The position numbers were made by a program, and so were the translations under genes. A DNA stretch of 64,000 nt from Nothopassalora personata (Eukaryota; Ascomycota; Dothideomycetes; Mycosphaerellales; Mycosphaerellaceae), in the NCBI GenBank assembly GCA_033816765.1, contig CM066295.1, positions 2,418,001-2,482,000 on the forward strand, given 5' to 3'. Numbering within the stretch: position 1 is the stretch's first letter; the number at the start of each line of letters is the position of its first letter. Shown one piece after another: positions 53,120 to 61,910 of this stretch. The notes below the pieces were generated by a model, which saw only the letters and a list, made by a program, of their open reading frames with translations, was not told the DNA's origin and did not search any database.

Positions 53120-54678
53120 GATACCTCGTTAAGCTCGCCTAAGTCGATCGCCTACTCCGCTTTACTTTCTCCGAATAAAACCTAATATATCCTAGTAGCC
53201 TTCTCCGTTTAGCTAGACCGTGCGTCCTAAGGGCTATACTCTATTAAATACCTAAAGTTAGGAGGGGGCTTAGAATGATTAGGAGGCGTAACCTTTATTA
53301 CCCTAGTGTAGTTCCTACCTATCTATTACTTATGTAGTACGGGAATTTTATACTAGTTGTTAAACTCGATCGGCCTATAATGTTCTTCGAGTAGAGGGAG
53401 CATATAGAGCAGTTTCGGTTTACTATAGTCCCTCCGAAAGTTGAATTTAGTAGGACGCGGATTACCTTCTTTCCCTAGATACTACTAGTTGTTCGGGGCG
53501 AGGTATACGTAGCCCCGGGATATTAAAGACCTTATCGCCCTATAATTACTAGCCTAGTACTTCGAACTGCTATAGTTATAGTAATAACCATCTATCGCTT
53601 TAGACTATTTGCGATTCTAGGATAGGGGACGCTACATTACGTAAACCTATAGCTTAGTGTCTAGGTCGTGCCTCTCCGGTTATATAGAGCGTTAATTCTC
53701 GCTCGGGTAGAAGGAACCCGCGTCCGCGACGCGACCGCGCTAGTATGCACGTATACTTATTTCAGCTACCTTCTAGATTAGGTTATTATTAATAATAGTC
53801 CTAGAGGTAGCCTTCTTAAGCGTGTTAATCTTAGGCTTAAGGCGCGGTATTTACTTTATGACTAAGCGGTATAGCTAAGGTAAAGTAAGAGGGAAATCTA
53901 TATATATAGCTTTCTATCCCTCCTTACTATCTACGATGCTAGTAGCTTTATCGAGGATCCTCTAAAAGTCCCTAAACTTCTTAGGCTACTTAAGGTAAAG
54001 CCCGTAAGCCTTATAGACCGCTTTTACGACTGCCTCTAGTAATCCCTAAAGGAGGAGGCGACTCCGGGAGCTATTATCTAAATCCTTAGGTTCAATTAGG
54101 TCACTTAAGGATATAAACAGGCGGATGAATTCCTTTACATCTTATTCTTCGGGTCTCTTGCCTTACTACGCCCTAATAATCTCCTTAAGATATTCCCGAC
54201 TACCTAACATCGAGTAGGCGTTAAACCTTAAGAACTCTAATAAGAACGCCCTCCTAAAACGTGCCTTGTTAGTAAGCTACCTAGGTAGTCTTATAACTAT
54301 ACGCCGGATAGTAGTTTCGTAATTACGCTTAAACCTACCCTAGAAATTATCCTTCTTAATAGATGCCCGAGGCGGATACTAGTCTATTAGGTCGCTAAAC
54401 CGCTCCTAGAACTTAGTAGCATTAGTGCTATTAAAGAACGGATTCTTAGCACCTCCTAGAGGTAGAAAGCGAGGGCTAGCGTTTTCTATTACTACTGCTA
54501 ATCGTCTAAAGAGGGCAGTTATAGTATCTATTCCAATTGTGCTATTCGTTCCTACACCTATACCTAATTTAGCGGCGCTAGTTCCGCTTCTTCCTTCTTT
54601 ACTAGATTTAGGTGTTTCCCCTTCCTCCGATTCCTCCATCCCCTTATAAGGGATAGAATCCCTATAGACCCCTTCCAT
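53120..54678 (-). pseudogene. G2 gag N-terminal part, RIPped
   Basis: This is the reverse complement of G1 about 20014-21590. It keeps ATG at 54678 and an open segment to 54406 (start MEGVYRDSIPYKG). The zinc-knuckle region is near 53560-53590. Later codons contain TAG stops. Confidence 0.7.
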
Positions 54679-55014
54679 TTTCGTAGGGTTTATAGGCTGC
54701 TCGTAGCCTCTACCTATGTTAGTAAAGGTACTAAGTTTTTCTAGTAATGCAGCCGTATCTATTGTTACGTAGTACTTGCTTTAGAATGTACTAATACTAG
54801 TTGTTACTTAATAGGACCTTGTAACCGAGATTGTTACTAAATACCTTAGACCTTAAGTGTTTTCGACCTTAGTCGACCTTAACCGTAAACCTTAACCTTA
54901 AGTAATAACCTTAACTATGAACCTTAGACCTTAACCCGTAATTTTAACCTTATAAACTAGATGCTAATACGCTACCGGGTGTACACTTAATACCCCCCTT
55001 ATTAACTACTAAAA
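54679..55014 (-). repeat. G2 leader with TTAAGG-like repeats
   Basis: This is the reverse complement of the G1 leader. Short irregular ACCTTAA units cluster at 54840-54960. No coding sequence. Confidence 0.55.
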
Positions 55015-55384
55015 TAATGTCTACTAACTACCCTATGTAGGCCTATCCGAGTTGTAGTAGTATAGAGCGGCGCTTATGTAAGTAGGGGTATTTACCGGTC
55101 CCGGGACCGTGAAATTAGGTTACGTAACGAGTAGCGTAGTAGCTAGATAAATAAGAGGATTAGCGGACTTAAACCCCTATGCCCTCTACTCGAGAGGTAT
55201 GAATTGAATTGTTTCCTTAATGCTACGCTTACAATACTTAACTGCGTAGTATATATCTTAATGGCTATACTAGGTCCTACTGGCTTACCTAAATGTCTAA
55301 TTAAACTAAAATAAAATTAGGGTAAGTTAGACCTAAGGGACCCCCTCTAAACCTAAGGTTAATACAACCTATTAGTCGTTAATA
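55015..55384 (-). repeat. G2 5' LTR
   Basis: This 370-bp LTR is read in reverse complement and contains GGTCCCGGGACC near 55100. The flank on its right (ATAG) does not pair with the flank of the other G2 LTR (CTAG). Confidence 0.85.
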
Positions 55385-55675
55385 ATAGTAAGTAGTAGCG
55401 GTATCGTCTCGCGCTCTATACTAGGTAAGGATAATCCGTCTACCGCAATTAATTTATAACCTTCTTTCTTCTTATAGGTAGCGATCCTATATCTTATAAT
55501 TAATAATTCGAGGTAAAGTTCCCGCTTCATCCGGAATCTATTATAGTATCTATCTTATGCCCGTTAACGATAATCTTAGTTCGAAACACTATTATCGTTA
55601 GTAATGCTTAAGCTTTTTCTATGTCGTATAACTCCCTTTAGTCGCTTATTCCTAGGGAGTTAATCCTTTTCCCTA

Positions 55676-58030
55676 TTTGTACGTAGAACGTCGTACTTTG
55701 TATCTCGAGGCCTCCGCTTAAACCTAGCGCGAGCCTTTCTATATCCGTACCTACATTTAGTAACGTTCCTAGATCTTCTACGTTTCTAAGTAGAGTACGT
55801 GTGCGTGTTATACTACGTTATATAATTTATTCGATATAAATGTTCCTAACGGTATAAGGTATCCGGTTTCTATTATTTGGCTCCCTATCGGTAGTCGTTC
55901 TATAATAGCGGTTACTAGATTCTCGGTTGTTTCTATAAGTAGGTATCCTTAGGCTATGCCTCGTAGGGTGTCGAGTGTTTTATTGAACTTAATAGAGTAT
56001 AGTATTCTTCGTCCGCCTATCTTAGGTAGGAATTCTTCGTACCTTCTTTATAGGTATATAATTATGTTATATAATTTCTTAGGTGTATTAATCGTAAAGG
56101 TTAGTTATTTATTATTATCGTTAGTATCGCTCTCTTCTTCTTTAGAGGAATCTTCTTTACTTAATTCTTCCGGATCCTAATCTTCCTCGATAGTATCTAG
56201 CCCGGTAGTTTCTTAACTTTCTTCCTATGGTTCCGGTAACTACAATCCGTTCTATCCTAGGTCTTAGTTTTCTTTATCGCTTCTATTATCGTTAAAGTAG
56301 GATTCGTCGATGTCTACTTCTCGGAGCGTAGCGCTTTACCTATACGTTACTCCTAGGGTTCCTCTTAGTTACTAAGGCTAATACCCTACTCCTAATTTCG
56401 CGGAGTAGTAAACTTAACACGAGTCTTAGTAACAGAATCGCTAATAAAGGCTTCTATAACTATTTCGAGATTCGGATTCGATCTCGTAGTCGACTCTACG
56501 TGTTATAATATTAAACTGTCGTAGTTAGTTCTATAGTCTAAATAGCTACCTATAGTATCCTCCTCGTCCTCGTAAGGGGTCTAGGAGAGGCGTCGTACTT
56601 CTATTACTAGCTCTCTCCTCTACTCTCCGAGTATAGTCGGTATCTCCTCGAGATCCGACGCTACTCTCGGATTTACTAGTTCGTAGTTATATTATATTAA
56701 ACTGTTCGCGGCGTACTATATTCTTACCGCGGTAGCCCCTTACTAGGTAGCTAGGTTTACTATATCCGTAGTAAGTTCGTGTTTCTTTTAAACTCCGGGA
56801 TGCTCTATTCCCGTTGCTATTCCTAATCTTACAACTTTTCTCGGTAACGTCGAGCTCTATTAGCTATAGTCCGTAGTACGGTTTGTCCCTAGGCTTATTA
56901 TTATAGTTGTCGTAGAAGCCTCTATTACGGTTGTTATAGTCTAGTGTATATCTAGCCTTTCCGGATATCTTAGAGTCGTATCGTCGTTCTATAGCTCTCT
57001 CGTAGAGCTTATCGTTAAGATCGATCGTAAATCTAACGAGGTCGCCTAAGCTATCGATCTTCCGCCCGTCCCTTATTAACTCGTCCTTAATATGCTCCTT
57101 TAGTCCTCTTTAGTATATAACTTAAAGTGCTTCGTCGTCCTAATCGGTAAGTTACGCGTATTTCTAGAATTTAGTAGTATATTTGGTAGTAGATGTCTTC
57201 TAGGTTAAATGCTAAATAACACGAACGGCAGTAGTAATCTTATTAGAGACACTAAAGACGCTCTTTATAGTATGCTTAAGATAGTTATATAACCTAAAGA
57301 TTCCGTCGACATTATCTTCTCCGTTACTATCTAGGTATTTCCTAGGGAATAGTTTAACCTAATACTATACTCGTCCTCTTAAGAAGGTAGTAGTAAAGAT
57401 AGTATTAACGACTAATAGGTTATGTTAACCTTAGGTTTAGAGGGGGGTCCCTTAGGTCTAACTTGCCCCAATTTCATTTAGGTTTAATTAGACATTTAGG
57501 CAAGCCAGTAGGACCTAGTATAGCTATTAAGATATATACTGCGTAGTTAAGCATTGTAAGCGTAGCATTAAGGTAACAATTTAATTCATACCTCGCGAGT
57601 AGAGGGCATAGGGGTTTAGGGTCTACTAATCCTCTTGTTTTATCTAGCTACTGCGCTGCTCGTCACGTAACCTAATTTCCCGGTCCCGGGACCGGCAAAT
57701 ACCCCTGCTTACGTAAGCACCTCTCTGTACCACCACAACTCGGACAGGCCTACATAGGGTGGTTAGTAGACATTAATAGGCTTAAGGTTCTTAGGTATAG
57801 AGTTAAATAAGAAGTATATATCTATCTAAGAGACCTAATTATTAAACTTGTCTCGGTTGCTATAGTAGTATTCTAGCTTACTAACCTTAAGGGTGTCGTT
57901 ACCTATATAAGTAGCTAAGGCATTAATAGCATCGTTCGCGGTCTAAGGTCGTCGGGCTCTACTTACTTTACTAGGGGCGGGTGTTCCCCGTTTACTCTAT
58001 TAGTCTCCTATCGTAGACGGCGTTTAAAGC
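55676..58030 (-). pseudogene. H gag remnant, interrupted by solo LTR
   Basis: This aligns with the intact D gag on the minus strand across both sides of the solo LTR. Capsid blocks lie at about 57120-57400 and 57776-57980, the zinc-knuckle region near 56730-56790 with Cys codons turned to Tyr, and the acidic segment near 56130-56220. TAG codons replace Gln/Trp throughout. The pol start is retained only to about 55390. Confidence 0.75.
57403..57775 (+). repeat. Solo G-family LTR with target duplication, lightly RIPped
   Basis: This 373-bp copy starts TATTAACG, ends GACATTA, and is flanked by ATAG on both sides (57399-57402 and 57776-57779). It retains many CA/TG dinucleotides (for example GGCAAGCCAGTAGG), unlike the host gag around it and unlike the other five copies. 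It is probably the best guide to the ancestral LTR. Confidence 0.88.
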
Positions 58031-58456
58031 TATTAGGTTTAGTATAACCTAATAATATTATAAGTTAAGAAGATAAGCTTAATCGGGTTTGTTCTCGGCC
58101 CGATAGAAAGGTAATAGAGAGTAATAAAGCAGTAGCTGTCTTATCTTATAAAGACTAAGTAGTAGTAAGGTAGAGGTTAGGTTATAGTATATTCTAAATA
58201 GTAATATTAAATAGTGAGTTAAACGCCTCTAAACTACAATGGTTTTTAGCGTTCTTAAATACAAAGGAGACATCGCTAGTCTTAGCCTTAATTACTTAAT
58301 TACTAATGACCGAGTAATCTTCGAATTACTAAGTTGCTAGTAAGCAAGTAATCTCGAATTACTAAGTCACTAGTAAGCGAGTAATCTCGTGCGGCGCACG
58401 TAATTTCTATAGCTAATAGTTAGGCGTGCTATCGTAGCTTAACCCGAACCGTAACA
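58031..58456 (-). repeat. H 5' LTR (426 bp)
   Basis: This starts TATTAGG (from TGTTAGG) and ends GTAACA. It is closest to the D2 LTR in its ATTACTAAGT repeat region, and shares the block around GTTAAACGCCTCTAAACTAC with D. Confidence 0.85.
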
Positions 58457-58940
58457 CTAGATAGTAATAGAGAAGATAACGGTAACGGAGTCTTTAAGTC
58501 TTATAATTATCTTAAGCATGCTATAAAGAGCGTCTTCGGAATCTCGAATAAGATCTCTACTACGGTACGCGTTATTTAGCACTTAACTTAGAAGACGTCT
58601 ACGGCCGATTACGCTACTAAATTCTAGGAATACGCGTAACTTACCAATTAGGACGACGAGGCACTTTAGGTTATATATCGAAGAGGCCTAAAGGAGCATG
58701 TTAAGGACGAGTTAATAAGGGACGGTCGGAAGATCGATAGCTTAGGAGATTTAGTCTAAGTTACGATTAATCTTAACGATAAACTCTACGAGAGAGCTAT
58801 AGAACGACGATACGACTCTAAGATATCCGGAAAGACTAGATATACACTAGGCTACGACAACCGTAATAGAGGCTTCTACGACAACTATAATAATAAGCCT
58901 AGGCTACGCCCGTAAGCCTAAGGTAAGACGATACTACGTA
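58457..58940 (+). pseudogene. D-family gag fragment (K), plus strand, RIPped
   Basis: This plus-strand frame matches Gag residues about 100-260 of element D: LDSN...DNGNG, the SVFGISN block near 58535, YRRGLKEHVKDELIRDGRKID near 58680 (two short runs), and LYERAIERRYDSKISG near 58790. Stops are of RIP type. H appears to have inserted into it, and no LTR for K is present in the window. Confidence 0.78.
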
Positions 58941-59191
58941 TTACTATCTAAGCGTGAATTGCCTATTAAACCATAGGTAGCAGCCGCTAAGAATTAGGTA
59001 GCATTAATTAGTTACCTAAAGCCTTTTTATCTATAGCGCCTTTAGTTCTAGGTAGAGATATATAATTTACTACCTACTTTTACAATACCTATTCTACAAG
59101 CCTAAATTAAGTCTTCGACTTACTATAATACGATGTATATATAACACTACATGTATACGGCGGATCGCGACACAATGTCCCGCGGGTCGTA
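58941..59191. other. RIP boundary zone
   Basis: RIP-type sequence continues to about 59150 and then gives way to normal composition. No frame or domain is recognised. Confidence 0.4.
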
Positions 59192-59425
59192 ACACAACGA
59201 CTACGTATTTCGGGCATCGGTAGCTAGTACTAAGACCATTATATGCACTGAATATATTACCACTGTATCAACTTATCCGAGCCCAATTTAAGGTAAAACA
59301 CCCGACACTTAGAACGCGACACAACGACCACGTATCAGATCATTCTATGCACTAAATATATCACCACTGTATCAACTTATCCGAGCCAAATTCGAGATAA
59401 AACACCTGACACTAAATAAGAACGC
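59192..59425. repeat. Degenerate tandem repeat, about 100-125 bp unit
   Basis: ACACAACGACTACGTAT...ACACCCGACACTTAGAACGCG is followed by a second copy starting ACACAACGACCACGTAT at 59319. They share a CACTGTATCAACTTATCCGA core. Copy 1 has an extra insert of about 20 bp. The array lies about 400 bp upstream of the NEDD8 E1 gene, at the edge of the transposon region. Confidence 0.7.
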
Positions 59426-59810
59426 GACAGTGGCACTGGTCGAGCAACTGTGGCTCTCGTTGCTGTTTGTGGCGATTACGAGTGGTTAAGTCTAGACGCG
59501 CTCAATGATAGAACACGCCATGACGCTCATGGCTCTGTTGTTTTCATGTTCATACGATACCGTCAAGTATAGACACGATGTCCAGAGCAGTGCACATGTG
59601 CAGAGCTGAATCAAATCGCAATTGGAACGACCATCGATATTTCACTACGGACGGACCTTCGCCCGCTGAAGCTCTCCGCGATGCCGTCACCGGGCAGGCA
59701 CACACGCATGTGTCGCGTCGGCAGGTAACTTTTTTTGTACATGTCGGGCGGGAAGTTCATGTACATCACCCTCTCTACCGCAGGCACTCATGAAGAGGTC
59801 GCACAGCACC
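59426..59810 (+). promoter_or_regulatory. Presumed promoter and 5' leader of the NEDD8 E1 gene
   Basis: Non-coding, normal composition. A GTAACT donor at 59725 and an acceptor at about 59782 (CCGCAG) could form a 5'-UTR intron. No specific factor site is supportable. Confidence 0.3.
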
Positions 59811-61593
59811 ATGGCCAACAGTCAGGAGGTCCCGCCTCCACTGCAAGACGTCCCTACCGCCAAGGAAAAGAAGTACGATCGGCAACTAAGACTTTGGGTA
59901 GGTTGCTTGCGTGCGGGTGCCAGCTGCGAGGCTTTCTTCCGAAATGCTGAGCTGACCTATGTATGCCGTGCGGTAGGGAGCTGCTGGCCAGATCGCGCTC
60001 GAAGAAACACACGTCTTGCTCATCAACAACGGCTCCGGCGTCACTGGCGTCGAAACACTCAAGAATCTCGTCCTGCCGGGCATCGGCCAGTTCACCATCT
60101 TCGATTCCAGCATCGTCTCCGAAGCAGATGTCGGCGTCAACTTCTTCCTGGACGATGCATCACTGGGCAAATATCGAGCTGAAGAGACGGTCAAGTTGCT
60201 GCAAGAGCTGAATCCGGATGTCCAGGGACATGCCATCACAGAGCCACTGGAGACATGGGCGACGAAGCAGGATGCTCTCAAACCATACACCCTCGTCGTT
60301 GTGGCTGCGCCCATCGATCCTGCCATCCTCGCCAACATCCAGCATCACTCGACCTCACATGGCACACCCATCTTTTACATCCACTCCGTCGGCTTCTATT
60401 CGCACTTCTCCGTCTGCCTGCCGTCTGCCTTTCCCATCGTCGACACGCACCCAGATCCGACCTCGACCACCGACCTTCGACTGCTTACGCCATGGCAGGC
60501 TCTATCAGACTTTGCGAGGCAGCAGACTGCCAACATGGATCAGATGAATGGCGAAGAGTTCGCGCACATACCATACGTCTGCTTACTGTTACACTATCTT
60601 GAGCAGTGGAAGGCGACACATGATGGCAGACTACCACTAGAGTACAAGGAGAAGACTGAGTTCCGGAATCTGGTTCGTTCAGGAAGTGCAAATGAAGAGA
60701 ACTTTGACGAGGCATGTGCTGCAGTGCTGAAGTCGCTGAATCCAGCCACGCCGGAACGCAAAGTACTGGAGATCTTAAATGTATCAGAGGCTCGACAAGT
60801 CACGGCCACGTCTGCGCCCTTCTGGATCATCGCGAACGCCGTGTCGCGCTTCTACCAGCAGCACGACGAGCTTCCACTGCCTGGCGCCGTGCCCGACATG
60901 AAAGCCAGGTCAAGTACCTACATTGAGCTTCAGAACATCTACAAGACGAAGGCGCGAGAAGATGCTCAGGAGGTCTTGAAGATCGTTCGCCAGACTGAGC
61001 AGCAGCTTGGTCGTTCGCCTGCGATCGAAGAGAAAGAGGTTGAGAACTTCTGCAAAGGCGCCGCACACATCGCTCTCGTTCGTGGCTCGCCCTTCAAGAT
61101 CGCGCTACCTGGCAACGCCATCGATTGGGGAGGTCGTGCCAAGGCCTTGAGAAATCATCTACAAGACTCCCAGAGTATGATCCACCTGTACCTCGCCTTC
61201 CAAGCCTGGGACGAGTTCACCGCCACACACACGACAACTGCGAAGCAGATAGGTGGCGAAGGTCTTAGAGTGCCGGGCGCCGGCGAGGCGGTGGACTGGG
61301 AGGAAGATGCGACAAAGCTTACAGGGATGGCTATGAAACTCATGGACAATATCATCAACCAGGCGGGCACCCGGGTCGAGAATCTACAGTACGAAAATGT
61401 ACACGAGAAGATCAAGAAGACTTGTACAGAGCTTGCTCGCGCTGGAGGTGCTGAGCTCCATAACATTGCTTCATTAACGGGTGGTCTCATTGCTCAGGAG
61501 GTGATCAAGGTCATCACGAAGCAGTATGTGCCCGTCAACAACACTTGCGTGTTCGATGGCATTACGAGCAAGTCTGGCGTCTTTGAGGTGTAG
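59811..61593 (+). CDS. ULA1: NEDD8-activating enzyme E1 regulatory subunit (ULA1/APP-BP1)
   Basis: This subunit pairs with UBA3 to adenylate and activate the ubiquitin-like protein NEDD8/Rub1 for cullin modification. The gene is join(59811..59897, 59977..61593), 567 aa. The 79-nt intron has a GTAGGT donor, a CTGAC branch site and a TAG acceptor. Exon 1 ends in the family hallmark KKYDRQLRLW, and exon 2 continues GAAGQIALEETHVLLINNGSG, the Rossmann-like ThiF fold start. No catalytic cysteine domain is present, as expected for the regulatory half. Length is close to the usual 530-560. The C-terminus ends FDGITSKSGVFEV. An in-frame upstream ATG at 59790 is possible, but ATG 59811 has the better context (CACCATGGC). 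It is not RIPped. The neighbouring transhydrogenase gene converges on it, with 317 bp between stops. Confidence 0.93.
59898..59976 (+). other. ULA1 intron 1
   Basis: A 79-nt intron with GTAGGT at 59898, GCTGACC near 59952 and TAG at 59974-59976. Removal joins RLW to GAAGQ in frame. Confidence 0.88.
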
Positions 61594-61910
61594 ACGTAGC
61601 TTGCGTTGAATGACATCGGGCCAATGGCTTTCGAGGCATAAGACTGAGCAGGACGGCTTCGCTGTTCGACATCACAAAAGTCTCACGCATCGCAAGGCGT
61701 TAGGTACTTGCTCATGAAACGTATGAAAGGTACACGCAGCCCCAAATGAGATCTCATGAACTGAGTCGGAAGAAACCGGTCACATGCAACGAATCAGCGT
61801 AAGCTGTTTCTCCCATCATTTCACGATCCCTGTACTTGTAGCTGTGGAAAGAGCTAGCTCATATGACCACGCCTCCTGCCTTCTCAACATTCGACCTCAT
61901 CTCAGCTGAT
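61594..61910. other. Convergent intergenic region (3' UTRs)
   Basis: 317 bp between the ULA1 stop (+) and the transhydrogenase stop (-). No gene or clear terminator structure is recognised. Confidence 0.6.

Larger units (their letters stand above)
45746..53124 (-). mobile_element. Intact Ty3/Gypsy chromovirus D (7,369 bp plus 5-bp TSD)
   Basis: The LTRs are 526 bp each (45751-46276 and 52594-53119) and read as identical. They are flanked by GATAC on both sides (45746-45750 and 53120-53124). Gag and pol on the minus strand are uninterrupted, and the opposite-strand accessory gene is intact. No RIP is visible. It lies in the gag region of G2: the corresponding uninterrupted site is in G1 near 21570. 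Identical LTRs and lack of RIP indicate a very recent insertion. It looks competent to transpose by sequence alone; expression is unknown. Confidence 0.95.
37093..55384 (-). mobile_element. Second giant Ty3/Gypsy element G2, inverted, with nested insertions
   Basis: LTRs lie at 37093-37462 (3') and 55015-55384 (5'). The element can be followed as three blocks: 37093-41778 (3' LTR, polypurine tract, accessory ORF, palindrome, integrase tail), about 44740-45750 (protease and gag end), and 53120-55384 (gag start, leader, 5' LTR). It is interrupted by the retroelement block 41779-44739 and by element D (45751-53119). About 3.8 kb equivalent to G1 22590-26407 (RT to integrase) is missing at the first interruption. 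Flanks are CTAG (37089-37092) and ATAG (55385-55388). Confidence 0.8.
55385..58456 (-). mobile_element. Truncated RIPped D-family element (H)
   Basis: This contains, in element sense, the 5' LTR (58031-58456), gag, and the start of pol up to the protease, where it is cut by the G2 LTR. The frameshift heptamer is conserved at 55667-55673. A solo G-family LTR interrupts its gag at 57403-57775. RT onward is missing. Confidence 0.82.

Noticed and set aside
31066..58456. E and H as two halves of one D-type element split by G.
   Set aside because: Their LTRs differ in the first half (subfamily level), and about 1.5 kb of RT would be missing between them.
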